NCBI RefSeq assembly: GCF_038070005.1
Contig: NZ_JBBPCO010000004.1
Location: forward strand, 1-64,000
DNA: 64,000 nt
Direction of reading: 5' to 3'
From: Thermithiobacillus plumbiphilus
GTDB lineage: Bacteria > Pseudomonadota > Gammaproteobacteria > Acidithiobacillales > Thermithiobacillaceae
Below the pieces are notes generated by a model. That model was not told the origin of the DNA, did no database searches, and saw nothing but the letters and a program-made list of their open reading frames with translations. Positions 53,484 through 63,261 of the stretch are shown here, piece after piece. The translations under genes were made by a program, and so were the position numbers. Numbering within the stretch: the stretch's first letter is position 1; every line of letters begins with the position of its first letter.

Positions 53484-55916
53484 CTAAGCAATGGCTGCGG
53501 CAGCTGCTTCGAGCCTAATCAACATGGCGAGCGGTATAGAGTGGACAGTTTTGGCTTTTCCGAACGTCAGTAGCAGTCGTCGCACGTCGTTTCGCTCGAA
53601 GCCCCCCGCAGGAACAGAGAGCTCAACATTCCCAATCAGGCGCAGCGTGTGGGGCACACTCGCCCATTGGCTTTTCACCGCTTTCGCCGCCGCCGTGAAC
53701 TGCAGGGCAATCTGGTCCTGCTGCGGTTGGCCGCTTGATTGCCGCGATGCCTCGGCAAGCCGCCTCATCGCTGCCCTCATGCCGCCAAAGCGACCCGACT
53801 GGCGAACCTCGTAGAGCGTCTGCGCGTTCATGTCGATCGGGAAATCGATGGCTCGCAAGCTCTCCACCACAGGTGTCCAAGAGCCAGCCACCGCTCGGCC
53901 TGTTTGCACAGCGTGCAAGTGCAATTGCTGCCAATGAGCTTCGACATCTGTATAGATGGCCGAACCTGTGAGTGAGGCGAGGTACATCGCCGCTTCCAGA
54001 CTGTAGCCCTTGAAGTACAGAAATTGTGCTCCTGTCTCTCCCGGCTCGGTCGGTTGCAGCAGAGCGTACGGGTCAGCGGCAAGCTCAGCCTTCATGTAGG
54101 CAATGGTAGACTCGATCTCCGTGTCCGACGCCTGCGACATGTGCTTACGGAACCATTGCCTCAAGGAGTTCTCCGGCAACTGCCGTAGAAGCCGATGGTG
54201 GTCGTCTTTGGCGAGCGCATTGAGCAGCCCCATGCTCTTTTGGTCCGGCTTCCAGCCTGCAGTGCGCTCCTCTGCCATCTGAAGCGCCGACGTGCCGAAC
54301 AGAGGGTTAAAGTCTCCCGGGTCCGGGATCAGGTGCACATAGCCTGACCGGATGTACGGCTCCAGGACCAGCAGCAAAAGCACGTTCTTGAGCGTTTGCG
54401 CCTTGTGTTGCGATGGTGACTTCGTTGGGCTGAACTCTGGTTTGATGCGCAGAGGATTGATGAACGGATGGGCAAGAACAACCTCATCGAAGTATGGGAG
54501 CCACCCGAGGACCGTCGCCTCGACTGTGCGAGGGTCGGCCACACCCAGGTACACAACCCGAAACGCGCTTCTTGTAGCTCTTGGCAATACCTCCGTGAGG
54601 TCAGTGTCCTCCGGCCAAAGGCTGCCGAACGCCTCATGGATGCGCTTAACTTGCTCGTCGCTCAGCTCTCGTCGAACATCATCCCAAGACTTTCCGGCCG
54701 TCAGCCCCAAGATGTCCTGGACGGCCCGGCTGAGCATGAGATTGCGCTCTCGAATGCCGTAGACATCCCATGATGGACGATCAGCCTCGGGCAGGTCCTT
54801 GCAGCAATGCTTGAATTTGCGGCCGCTGCCGCAGCCACAAGCATCGTTCGGGCCAAGATTGGATTGACGCTTCTTGCGCTGCAGGTACTTGTGGGCACCA
54901 GAGGTCCTGCCGAAGGCGTCCTGGTAGTGCGTGGCCCCATCCGCATACCCAACGTAGATCTCGCCGCCGAATCGCCAGAGGTCATCTCGTGGAAGCAGTA
55001 CTTTCGCGATGTCCTGCCATCCTCCAGCAAACGACCTCTCCGGGTACAACCACTCCTGGTTCGCTGCAGCCAAGTATCTCCGCGCGCAGCTCTTGAGCAG
55101 GTGGTTGATTGCGATGACTTCGTCTCGCGAGAGCTTGCGCTTTCGGATGAAGGCGTCAGTCCGCACCAGACTCTGCCCTCGATACCGAGCGTGTGTTCTC
55201 GGTGCGGTCAGGTTGGAAGCTCTTGGCTCCTGCGCGTTCTCCAAGTGAGTCAGGATGAGGCACGTGTTTGCGTCGAGCGCAAAGACCGTCTGAGATCCGA
55301 CCAACTCGATGAGTGGATCTCCGGGATACGAACATTCAGGCGATGTCGGAGGCAGCGCAGCGTTGTAGACGGTCACGGGATGGTCAGTCACTATGAACTT
55401 GACGTCCGATTCTTCCGCGGAAACGATCTCCCGTACCCCTTCCGTCCACATCGTGCAGTGCATGAGGCGCAGGCCCTGCATCTCTCGCATGAGTTGCAGT
55501 TGGTTCAGCGCCGGGTAGCGCGACTTGATCCAGTCCAAGCCCTTGGGAGTTCGCAGCTTCTGAGCGTCCAGGTACTCGAAGAAGTCCTGGAACGAGTCGT
55601 GCATCGCGCACGGGTCTCCGTTAGCAAAGGCGCGAACTGCCTTGGCTCCCCTTACGTCAATGGAGCCAAAGAGGTACTTCTCGACCTCATCGTTCACGAT
55701 CGTGCCGAAGTGCGTGGAGTAGAGGTCGTACTCGTAGAAGCAGTTCTTCGGCCCCCATTTGTGCAGGGCGTTCATGGTCACTGTTCGGCCATCCGCCAGC
55801 ACCTTTTGCTCTGGCGAGGTATCTAGGTAGTGCAACTGTGACTGGCCGAGCCCAAGGAAGCCACGCTGGTACCACACGGGTACGTAGTGGTTATTCCTGG
55901 TAACTTGGTTAGGCAT
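53484..55916 (-). CDS. large DUF4238-like protein with SEC-C zinc motif, candidate defence protein
   Basis: The 810-residue protein begins NNHYVPVWYQRGFLG, the hallmark of the DUF4238 family, whose members occur in defence islands and may be nuclease-like. A SEC-C zinc-binding motif (ACGCGSGRKFKHCC) is present at about residues 355-370. The C-terminal half (about 440 residues) is helical and unassigned. No signal peptide or membrane span. It is a single gene, bounded by repeat B on one side and a small zinc-ribbon gene on the other, close to a BREX locus. Its activity is unknown. Confidence 0.82.
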   Translation of the reverse strand: MPNQVTRNNHYVPVWYQRGFLGLGQSQLHYLDTSPEQKVLADGRTVTMNALHKWGPKNCFYEYDLYSTHFGTIVNDEVEKYLFGSIDVRGAKAVRAFANGDPCAMHDSFQDFFEYLDAQKLRTPKGLDWIKSRYPALNQLQLMREMQGLRLMHCTMWTEGVREIVSAEESDVKFIVTDHPVTVYNAALPPTSPECSYPGDPLIELVGSQTVFALDANTCLILTHLENAQEPRASNLTAPRTHARYRGQSLVRTDAFIRKRKLSRDEVIAINHLLKSCARRYLAAANQEWLYPERSFAGGWQDIAKVLLPRDDLWRFGGEIYVGYADGATHYQDAFGRTSGAHKYLQRKKRQSNLGPNDACGCGSGRKFKHCCKDLPEADRPSWDVYGIRERNLMLSRAVQDILGLTAGKSWDDVRRELSDEQVKRIHEAFGSLWPEDTDLTEVLPRATRSAFRVVYLGVADPRTVEATVLGWLPYFDEVVLAHPFINPLRIKPEFSPTKSPSQHKAQTLKNVLLLLVLEPYIRSGYVHLIPDPGDFNPLFGTSALQMAEERTAGWKPDQKSMGLLNALAKDDHHRLLRQLPENSLRQWFRKHMSQASDTEIESTIAYMKAELAADPYALLQPTEPGETGAQFLYFKGYSLEAAMYLASLTGSAIYTDVEAHWQQLHLHAVQTGRAVAGSWTPVVESLRAIDFPIDMNAQTLYEVRQSGRFGGMRAAMRRLAEASRQSSGQPQQDQIALQFTAAAKAVKSQWASVPHTLRLIGNVELSVPAGGFERNDVRRLLLTFGKAKTVHSIPLAMLIRLEAAAAAIA

Positions 55917-56061
55917 AGCCCGCTTCCTTTTCCATCGCCGACGTAGTCGTCGTGGTCAACCGGAGGAGGCTGGCGGCGCTTTGGCTGATGCCGCCGGACC
56001 TCCCACTCGGACTGTCGCCGGTTTTACGGATAACAGTGACGACACGGACCGACTCCCTGGC

Positions 56062-56571
56062 TCAATCGCTCGCCCATAACCTGTCGTCGTCCTGAGTGGC
56101 TGCCCAGAAATCGTCGAACAGTGCCAGTTTCGCCTCCTCTGCGGTCGGATAGGTCTTCGGCCCAAACCGGTCGCCAATCTTGTAGCCCCAACGGCGTGTT
56201 TTTGTCGGGTACACCACAAGGTTGTAACCTTCGAGATTGAGGAAGCTGTTGCCCTTCGCGGAGATCCGCCATTTACGGTGCAGCCACCGAGAGCGACGGG
56301 CCGCGCGGTTCCTGAGTCGGGCCTCACGCCGTCGGGGCCCTTCGTAATCGTCGCTCATTTTTTCGGCGCAGACACACCCGACCTCGAAGTGTTCGTCCAG
56401 GTCCGGGTGCTCCATGATGTGGACGTAGCGAATCTTCTCGTTGCCGCACATCTGGCAGGTCGCGTAATCGGCTTCGTCGGCAGGCTCCCCATCGGCCCGC
56501 AGGTCGACAACATCCACGCAGTGCCAGCCTTTATGAGGTATGCCCGGCTGGTCCCAGCGGCCACTACTCAT
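56062..56571 (-). CDS. small zinc-ribbon protein, 169 residues
   Basis: The best start is ATG 56571 (MSSGRWDQPGIPHKGW). A zinc-ribbon-like set of cysteines is visible: C39 and C42 (CQMCGNEK), then C66 and C68 (VGCVCAEKM). The basic middle (RRREARLRNRAARRSRWLHRKW) could bind nucleic acid. The C-terminus has YKIGDRFGPKTYPTAEEAK, a WGR-like strand region. Function unknown. It lies 145 bases from the DUF4238 gene in the same direction and is divergent from the BREX regulator. Confidence 0.8.
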   Translation of the reverse strand: MSSGRWDQPGIPHKGWHCVDVVDLRADGEPADEADYATCQMCGNEKIRYVHIMEHPDLDEHFEVGCVCAEKMSDDYEGPRRREARLRNRAARRSRWLHRKWRISAKGNSFLNLEGYNLVVYPTKTRRWGYKIGDRFGPKTYPTAEEAKLALFDDFWAATQDDDRLWASD

Positions 56572-56710
56572 AGTTGATCTCTCCCATATGGATCTGCCTT
56601 CAAGCAGGTTGTAGCCACCCTCCGGGCGTGCCGAACGGCCCTGAGCAGGTTCCGTTGGGTGCGGCAATAGTAATCAAAATGCAACGTACACAGTTAACAC
56701 CACAATTCTA

Positions 56711-56739
56711 TGGACACATTCTAGGGCAGACCATATACT
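56711..56739 (+). promoter_or_regulatory. sigma70-type promoter of the BREX regulator
   Basis: A -35 box tggaca, a 17-base spacer and a -10 box tatact lie about 47 bases before the WYL gene start. Both boxes differ from consensus by few bases. WYL regulators of BREX loci usually repress their own promoter; no clear operator was identified. Confidence 0.7.
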
Positions 56740-56785
56740 TACCGCAATAATTCCCACAAGCCTTCGCCAACCCGAAGGAGCCAGG

Positions 56786-57709
56786 ATGCCGAACGAACAG
56801 CTTGCCGATCTGACCCAGCCGCAGCGCGATCGCCTCGCGTTCGTTGAGCTGCGTGTGCTCTTCATCGGGGAGATCCGCCGCCAGGACCTGGTTTCGCGGT
56901 TCGGTATCCAGTCTGCCGCCGCCACAAGGGACTTAGCGCTTTACAAGGAGTTGGCTCCGGGGAACATCGACTACGACCCCAAGGGCAAGTCCTATGTCCT
57001 GGGTCCGGATTTCAAGCCGGTCTTCGATTTTCCGCCCGAGCGTGTGCTGTCGTGGCTGACGCAGGGGTTTGGGGATGGGGAACCCACGCGACTCAAGGCA
57101 TGGGTAGCCAGCGAGATTCCATCACGGCTCACTTATCCGAATCTCGACATACTGGCCTGTGTTACGCGAGCCATTCACCAGGAATGCCTGCTCAGAATTG
57201 AGTACCACTCGATCTCCAGCGGCCGCACGGAGCGGGAAATCGCCCCCTTCGCGCTGATCGACAACGGTCTGCGCTGGCACGTCCGTGCTTTCGACCGCAA
57301 GACCCAGGATTTTCGCGACTTCGTCATCACGCGCATCAAGAGACCGAAGGTGCTCAAGGATGCGGGGGTCGAAGGACATGAACGGCCTGATCAGGACATC
57401 CAGTGGACCCGGATCGTCGAGCTGGAGCTCGTACCCCATCCGGACCAGCCGCGGCCGGAGATCACCGAGATGGACTACGGCATGCAGGGTGGCGCGTTAC
57501 GCATGAAGCTGCGCGCGGCGACAGCCGGCTACATCCTCCGCAAGTGGAGCGTGGACTGCTCGCCCGATCACAGCCTGCGTGGGCACGAATATCGGTTGTG
57601 GCTCAAGGATCACTTGGCGCTTTATGGGGTGAAGAACGCCATCCTGGCTCCGGGATACCGCATCCCAGAGGCAGCGCCGAGCGGCCGCGCCGGAGCAGCG
57701 ACCAATTAA
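56786..57709 (+). CDS. brxR: WYL-domain transcriptional regulator (BrxR/CapW type)
   Basis: The 307-residue protein has an N-terminal winged helix (RLAFVELRVLFIGEIRRQDLVSRFGIQSAAATRDLALYKEL), a central WYL domain (LLRIEYHSISSGRTEREIAPFALIDNGLRWHVRAFD) and a C-terminal extension, the BrxR/CapW layout. Such proteins regulate BREX and other anti-phage operons, and the WYL pocket probably senses a nucleotide or nucleic-acid signal. It is directly upstream of brxE with 21 bases between, and has its own sigma70-like promoter. Confidence 0.92.
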   Translation: MPNEQLADLTQPQRDRLAFVELRVLFIGEIRRQDLVSRFGIQSAAATRDLALYKELAPGNIDYDPKGKSYVLGPDFKPVFDFPPERVLSWLTQGFGDGEPTRLKAWVASEIPSRLTYPNLDILACVTRAIHQECLLRIEYHSISSGRTEREIAPFALIDNGLRWHVRAFDRKTQDFRDFVITRIKRPKVLKDAGVEGHERPDQDIQWTRIVELELVPHPDQPRPEITEMDYGMQGGALRMKLRAATAGYILRKWSVDCSPDHSLRGHEYRLWLKDHLALYGVKNAILAPGYRIPEAAPSGRAGAATN

Positions 57710-57730
57710 CAAGAAGAGTACGAACCGACC

Positions 57731-58243
57731 ATGACTAATAAGACGAGCGAAGCATATCTCCCAACGATACTCAGTTTGAGATTGCTTATTGGGTTCCTGG
57801 GGGAGCGGTCTCAGTTCGCCTGGTGGAACACCTCATTCTTTGGCGACTACAGCCTGCGCTCGCTCGAATTCGTGGTGCCGAAAACAGCCCCACTTGCCCA
57901 GTACCACGGCGTGGTTGAGGCGGCGAGACGGCTTCACGACGAGCAGGTCAACGTAGGCAGTTTCCATCTGTTCAGGCTGCCTGAGGAGGTGGAGCAAGAC
58001 CTGCACGCGCTGATGGGCACAGATGAGGGGATACGGATTCTTCAAAGCGCGGTGCAAGGCAAAGACGTAGCACTTGCGGCGCTCTCCCAGATGGCTGATA
58101 GCAAGGAGAGCGCGATGGAGGGCCCGGCCTCTGTTGGTGGAATCGATCAGTTTGGAACGCACGAAGTTTCGAGCGCAATCGCCGCAGGCTATTTCTTTGC
58201 CTTCGCCAACCAGACCCGCGCTTATCCGTATCTCATGGGGTGA
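57731..58243 (+). CDS. brxE: BrxE-family protein
   Basis: The 170-residue protein (SLRLLIGFLGERSQFAWWNTSFFGDYSLRSLEFVVPKT) fits the BrxE family, which marks type 6 BREX. Function in defence is unknown. It has no catalytic motif. It is followed by brxA with a 4-base overlap (GTGA), so synthesis is coupled. Assignment rests on the W-rich N-terminal signature and on its place directly before brxA-brxB-brxC. Confidence 0.85.
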   Translation: MTNKTSEAYLPTILSLRLLIGFLGERSQFAWWNTSFFGDYSLRSLEFVVPKTAPLAQYHGVVEAARRLHDEQVNVGSFHLFRLPEEVEQDLHALMGTDEGIRILQSAVQGKDVALAALSQMADSKESAMEGPASVGGIDQFGTHEVSSAIAAGYFFAFANQTRAYPYLMG

Positions 58244-59034
58244 ACGTGGCAGAGACAAGACCCTACACCACCCAATTGCAAGCTGGTCTCGGCCTTGTAG
58301 ACGAGACGAAAACGCTGCTCGACCTGTGGACGCCAGGAATGTCCACAACCGAGCTATTCCAAAAGGCGCTGGAATCGGGTCGATTCCCGACCATCACGGC
58401 GCGACGCCTTCGGAACATCATCGTCGAGAGCTTTGCCCCTAGGTACCTCGTGCGAGAAGGAGCACCGGCTCACCATCTGAAGAGGCTTCTGCAGCGCCTG
58501 TCGGCCAGTGAGATCAGCCAGCTCATGCTGTTGTTCACCTGCCGAGCCAACCCGATTCTTGGCGATTTTGTTCGGCAGGTGTACTGGAGTCGCTACGAAG
58601 GCGGATACACGGAAATTTCGAATGAAGATGCGCGTGCATTCGTAGAGCGCGGCATCGATGACGGCAAGACCGCGAGGCGCTGGTCCGAAACGACCATTCG
58701 CCGTGTCTCCGGCTACTTGACAGGCTGCTGCGCCGACTACGGTTTGCTCGAACGCGGAATACGAAAGAGCCGCCGCATTGTCCCGTTCCGGATTTCGCCG
58801 AGTGTCGCTGCCTACCTCGCTTACGAACTGCATTTCGCGGGCGTGGGAGACAACGCGCTGTTGTCGCATGAGGACTGGCAGGTGTTTGGTTTGGCGCGCG
58901 ACGACGTATTGGAGGAGATCAAGCGACTATCACTGCAGGGGCTGCTGATCGTCCAAGCAGCATCCGATGTCGTGCGTATTAGTTGGAAACACCCTCACAT
59001 GGAGGCGCTCTGCGATGTCCTCGCTCAAAGCTGA
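58240..59034 (+). CDS. brxA: BrxA-family protein (DUF1819)
   Basis: The 264-residue protein starts at GTG 58240 (or a second GTG 6 bases on). It shows the DUF1819/BrxA pattern (YTTQLQAGLGLVDETKTLLDLWTPGMSTTELFQKALESG..., ending RISWKHPHMEALCDVLAQ). BrxA is a DNA-binding protein with two winged-helix domains in the known structures. It overlaps brxB by 20 bases. Confidence 0.9.
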   Translation: MNVAETRPYTTQLQAGLGLVDETKTLLDLWTPGMSTTELFQKALESGRFPTITARRLRNIIVESFAPRYLVREGAPAHHLKRLLQRLSASEISQLMLLFTCRANPILGDFVRQVYWSRYEGGYTEISNEDARAFVERGIDDGKTARRWSETTIRRVSGYLTGCCADYGLLERGIRKSRRIVPFRISPSVAAYLAYELHFAGVGDNALLSHEDWQVFGLARDDVLEEIKRLSLQGLLIVQAASDVVRISWKHPHMEALCDVLAQS

Positions 59035-59590
59035 CTTTGATGAACTGCGGGAGCGCATCCGGCATGGGCGCGAGCTCGGCCATGCGAGCTTCGAGCCGAT
59101 CTACTACCTCGTGTTCGATCCGAAGTTGATTCTCGAGGTCAAGCGTCAAACGCCGGCCTGGATTGCCAAGCTTCATCAGGAAGGTTGGGAGGTACATATA
59201 TTCTCAATCGCCGAGCAAATCTGGCAGCTGCTGAAAGACGACCCCTTCTGGTCGCTCTGCGTCATGGAGGACAAATCCGCACCTCTGGACTGGTCCCGGA
59301 CCAACAAGGCACTTGCCGACATTCTGATGGCCGACAACGCGCTCCTCAAGCGCCTGGAGGCGACCCTGGAGCCACTGGAGGGAAAGCGAAACGCCCTGCT
59401 GCTGGTCACCGACCTGGAGGCACTTCATCCCTTCCTACGCATCGGTGCCATCGAAAGCCAGCTCCAGGGCAAGTTTCATGTGCCGACCGTGTTTCTGTAC
59501 CCAGGCGTGCGCACTGGGACAACTCGCCTGAAGTTCCTGGGCTTCTACCCGGAGGACGGCAACTATCGGTCCGTCCACGTAGGCGGCTAA
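59015..59590 (+). CDS. brxB: BrxB-family protein (DUF1788)
   Basis: From ATG 59015 (MSSLKADFDELRERIRHG) the product has 191 residues. It has the DUF1788 pattern (PIYYLVFDPKLILEVKRQTPAWIAKLHQEGWEVHIFSI, ending LKFLGFYPEDGNYRSVHVGG) typical of BrxB. The longer upstream frame is inside brxA. Role in BREX is not well known; it is needed in the type 1 systems studied. It is followed 27 bases later by brxC. Confidence 0.92.
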   Translation: MSSLKADFDELRERIRHGRELGHASFEPIYYLVFDPKLILEVKRQTPAWIAKLHQEGWEVHIFSIAEQIWQLLKDDPFWSLCVMEDKSAPLDWSRTNKALADILMADNALLKRLEATLEPLEGKRNALLLVTDLEALHPFLRIGAIESQLQGKFHVPTVFLYPGVRTGTTRLKFLGFYPEDGNYRSVHVGG

Positions 59591-59617
59591 CCGATTTGAG
59601 ATTGCAAGGACAAGACC

Positions 59618-62600
59618 ATGACGATCCGTTCTCTCTTCGATCCCAGTAAAGACATCTCCAGGACCATCGAGAAGGTCATCGCCTACGGCGTCTCGCAGGA
59701 GAACCGACTCAAGGCGGAAATCTCGGAGTATGTCGTCACCGAGCACATCGAGAAGCAGTTCTACGACCTGCTCTCCAAGATGCAGTTGGCGATGGAATCC
59801 GGGGGCGAGAACGAGGTCGGTGTCTGGGTCTCCGGCTTCTATGGCTCTGGTAAGAGCTCCTTCACCAAGTACCTCGGTCTGGCGTTCGACGATCGTAGTG
59901 TCATCGACGGGACGCCGTTCCTGAAACACCTCCAGAATCGCCTGCATCAGCCCCAGACAAAGGCGCTGCTTTCTACGGTGGCGCAGCGATTCCCGGCCGC
60001 GGTCGTCATGTTGGACCTCGCGAGTGAAATGCTCGCGGGCGCAACGATGGAAGACGTCTCCACGGTTCTGTACTTCAAAGTGCTCCAGTGGGCGGGATAT
60101 TCACGAAACCTCAAGGTGGCTGCTTTCGAGCGGATGGTCGAAAAGGATGGCCGCACCGCGGAGCTGCACGACAAGATCGCCAAAGCGCTGCCCGGAGCCA
60201 CCTGGGCGCGCGTTCAGAACAACCCGCTCGCCATCGACGGTCTGATCCCCAAGATCGCCCACGAGATGTACCCCGCGCTCTTCCCTGAGGCCAAGTCGTT
60301 TTCTTCCAGTACCGAGGGCTTCTTCCAGTTCGAGGACCAGCGCGTACAGGAAATGATCGACATCGTGCGCGAGAAGAGCGGCAAGCAGCACATCATCTTC
60401 GTCATCGACGAGGTCGGGCAGTACGTGGCATCGCGCGACAACCTCATTCTCAACCTGGATGGGCTCGCCAAGAACCTCAAGCGGCTCGGCGACGGCAAGG
60501 TCTGGATCATTTCCACCGCGCAGCAAACCCTGACCGAAGACGACCCGCGCGCCAGCATCAACTCGCCGCAGCTCTTTAAGCTCAAGGATCGCTTCCCAAT
60601 CCAGATTGACCTCGAGTCCAGCGACATCAAGGAAATCTGCTACCGCCGTCTGTTGGGCAAGTCGCCTGCCGGCGAGGCTGAGCTTGGCAAGCTGTTTGAT
60701 GCGCATGGCCAGGCTCTGCGGCACAACACCAAGCTGCAGGACGCCAAGTACTACGACGCGGATTTCAGCCGAGAGAGCTTCATCAATCTGTATCCCTTCC
60801 TGCCGGCGCACTTCGACATCCTGCTCCACCTCCTGGGCGCACTGGCGAAGTCGACCGGTGGCATCGGGCTGCGTTCGGCAATCAAGGTCATACAGGACGT
60901 TCTGCGTGGCGAAGGTGGCTCGAAAGCCATGGCTGACCAGCCGGTCGGCTGGCTTGCCACTACCGTCACGCTATACGACGAGCTTGAAAAGGACATCCGT
61001 CGCGCCTTTCCCTCGATTCATCAGGCAGTGGGCAAGGTCCAGATTCGGTATCCAGACTCTCCGCTCCATCAAGACATCGGCAAGACCATCGCCGTTCTGC
61101 AGGTCCTGGGTAACTTACCGGTCACGGTGCAGAACGTCGCAAACCTCATGCACCCGTCGATCACGGCGGCATCACAGGCAGATGCCGTCCGTAAGGCGGT
61201 GGACGAGATGTTGGGCGATGTACTCGTTCCTCTCGGGGAGAAGGATGGGAATCTGGTCTTCCTGAGCGAAAAGCTGCGGGACATCGAGCAGGAGCGCGGT
61301 GGCATTCCACTGCGCTCTGTCGACGTAAAGCGCATCTTCAACGACGCATTGCGCGAGGCATTCAATCCTCTCCCACGGGTCAGTCTGCACGGGACCATGG
61401 CAGTTGCCAGCGGCTTGAAGATCCAGGCGGGCAGCTCTCTTACGAGCCTTGCTGGCGAGCAGAACACGATCCAAACCGTGGCCGAGTTCGTGCCGGCCTC
61501 CGACTACGAGGCCGCCAAGAACCGAATGCTGGACGACTCCCGCAGTCGATCTGGCCGGAACCTGGTCGGGCTCTTGGCGAGGACGAATCCAGAGCTGGAC
61601 GACCTGGCCGGGGAAATCTATCGCTGCCAGCGCATTGCGGAGCTTCATCGCAACGAACCCGACCAGGAGATCAAGGACTACTGTTCGGGTCAGTTGGATC
61701 GTGCCGCGAAACTCAGCACCCAGCTTCAGAGCAAGATCAAACAGACCCTGCAAGCCGGGTCGTTCGTGTTCCGCGGCCAGGTCACGGCCGTCACGGCACT
61801 GGATGCAGACCTGCTCGAGGCGGCCAAGAAACTGCTTGTCGACGTTGCCGAGCAAGTATTCGATCGCTATGCCGAAGCCCCGGTGCGTGCTGCAACCGAC
61901 ACGGCCGAAAAGTTCCTGAAGACGTCCAATCCCTCCGCCATTGGAAGCAGCCTCGACCCGTTGGGGTTCGTGCAGACCGTCGCCGGACGCGCGCAGTTCA
62001 AGACCGATCACAAGGCGATGATCAGCATCCGGGACTACATCGAACGCAGCGGCACCGTAGAGGGCAAACGGCTGCTCGATCACTTTTCCGACGCACCCTT
62101 CGGATGGTCGGCCGATACTACGCGCTATATTCTCGCCGCCATGGTGATGGCTGGCGAGATCAAGCTCAAGGTCTCGGGCCGCGAGGTGACGGCGGCAGGG
62201 CAGCAGGCGATCGACGCGCTCAAGACCAACAATGCGTTCAAGCAGATCGGCGTCTCCCTACGCGACGAACGCCCGTCCATTGATACGTTGGGTCGAGCCG
62301 CGGAACGGCTCACCGAGCTCGCAGGGGAAATGATCATTCCGCTCGAGCAGGAGATCAGCAAGGCGGCCGTGAAGCACTTCCCGCGCTTCCAGCACGAGTA
62401 CGGCCCCCTGGCCGAGAAGCTGGATGGCTTGGGCATCCACGGCGGCGAACGTATGCGCCGGCTCACCCAGGATATCGCCGACGTACTCTTCACCGATGCG
62501 TCCGACGCCCCGCAGCGCCTGGGGGCGGAAAGCTCTGCCCTCTATGACGACCTCAAGTGGGCACAGGAGATTCGCCGCGCCTTCGACAACGGCCTCCAGG

Positions 62601-63259
62601 CAACCATCCGCGACTTGCAGAACCATCGCCGAGAAATCGAGGCCCTGCCAGACACGGGCGTGCCAGGCGATCTTCGCCGACAAGTGGCTGAAGAGCTCGG
62701 GCTGCTTGCAGAGCGCCTGGCGCAGGAGGAGTTCTACAAGCACGTTGCCGATTTCAACTCGCTGCTGACACACCTGCAGAGTCGGGTGCGGGAAGCGGTG
62801 ATCACCCTGGTTGATCAGCAGAAGGCACGGATCAAAGAAGGTGCCGAAGACCTCCAGCGCATCGCGGAATGGGACGAGCTGACCCAAGAGGAACGCGGCA
62901 ATGCGGTCAGTCGTCTCGATGGCTTGGCTCTGGAGGCCGATCAGGATCTGGCCGGTCTCAAGAAACTGCTGGCGCGCGACTACGACATCAACAGCACCCT
63001 TGAAGATCTCAAGCGATCCATCCAGCGCCAGGGCCAGGAACGCATACGCAAGCGCCTGGAGGATGAGCGCGCCAAGACAGGTGAGAAAGGCCCAAGCAAG
63101 CTCGCCAGGTCCATCACCGTGCCGGTGAGGATGACTTCCGCCGCCGATATCGAAGCGCTCATACAGCAACTGCACGAGATCAAGGCTCAGATTGGCCTTT
63201 ATGCCGAGATTGAGGTGTCGTTTGTGGTCGGCGGCCAACCAGGAACGGGTGGAGAGTGA
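59618..63259 (+). CDS. brxC: BREX ATPase BrxC (PglY-like)
   Basis: The 1213-residue protein has the P-loop GFYGSGKS at residues 73-80 after the usual BrxC opening (MTIRSLFDPSKDISRTIEKV). Walker B-like IIFVIDEVGQYVASRDN is at about residue 260. The C-terminal third contains long coiled coils (about residues 950-1150). BrxC is the large ATPase of BREX, thought to form the core complex with BrxB and PglZ. Length is normal and no break is seen. It ends 2 bases before the start of the next gene. Confidence 0.95.
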   Translation: MTIRSLFDPSKDISRTIEKVIAYGVSQENRLKAEISEYVVTEHIEKQFYDLLSKMQLAMESGGENEVGVWVSGFYGSGKSSFTKYLGLAFDDRSVIDGTPFLKHLQNRLHQPQTKALLSTVAQRFPAAVVMLDLASEMLAGATMEDVSTVLYFKVLQWAGYSRNLKVAAFERMVEKDGRTAELHDKIAKALPGATWARVQNNPLAIDGLIPKIAHEMYPALFPEAKSFSSSTEGFFQFEDQRVQEMIDIVREKSGKQHIIFVIDEVGQYVASRDNLILNLDGLAKNLKRLGDGKVWIISTAQQTLTEDDPRASINSPQLFKLKDRFPIQIDLESSDIKEICYRRLLGKSPAGEAELGKLFDAHGQALRHNTKLQDAKYYDADFSRESFINLYPFLPAHFDILLHLLGALAKSTGGIGLRSAIKVIQDVLRGEGGSKAMADQPVGWLATTVTLYDELEKDIRRAFPSIHQAVGKVQIRYPDSPLHQDIGKTIAVLQVLGNLPVTVQNVANLMHPSITAASQADAVRKAVDEMLGDVLVPLGEKDGNLVFLSEKLRDIEQERGGIPLRSVDVKRIFNDALREAFNPLPRVSLHGTMAVASGLKIQAGSSLTSLAGEQNTIQTVAEFVPASDYEAAKNRMLDDSRSRSGRNLVGLLARTNPELDDLAGEIYRCQRIAELHRNEPDQEIKDYCSGQLDRAAKLSTQLQSKIKQTLQAGSFVFRGQVTAVTALDADLLEAAKKLLVDVAEQVFDRYAEAPVRAATDTAEKFLKTSNPSAIGSSLDPLGFVQTVAGRAQFKTDHKAMISIRDYIERSGTVEGKRLLDHFSDAPFGWSADTTRYILAAMVMAGEIKLKVSGREVTAAGQQAIDALKTNNAFKQIGVSLRDERPSIDTLGRAAERLTELAGEMIIPLEQEISKAAVKHFPRFQHEYGPLAEKLDGLGIHGGERMRRLTQDIADVLFTDASDAPQRLGAESSALYDDLKWAQEIRRAFDNGLQATIRDLQNHRREIEALPDTGVPGDLRRQVAEELGLLAERLAQEEFYKHVADFNSLLTHLQSRVREAVITLVDQQKARIKEGAEDLQRIAEWDELTQEERGNAVSRLDGLALEADQDLAGLKKLLARDYDINSTLEDLKRSIQRQGQERIRKRLEDERAKTGEKGPSKLARSITVPVRMTSAADIEALIQQLHEIKAQIGLYAEIEVSFVVGGQPGTGGE

Positions 63260-63261
63260 CG

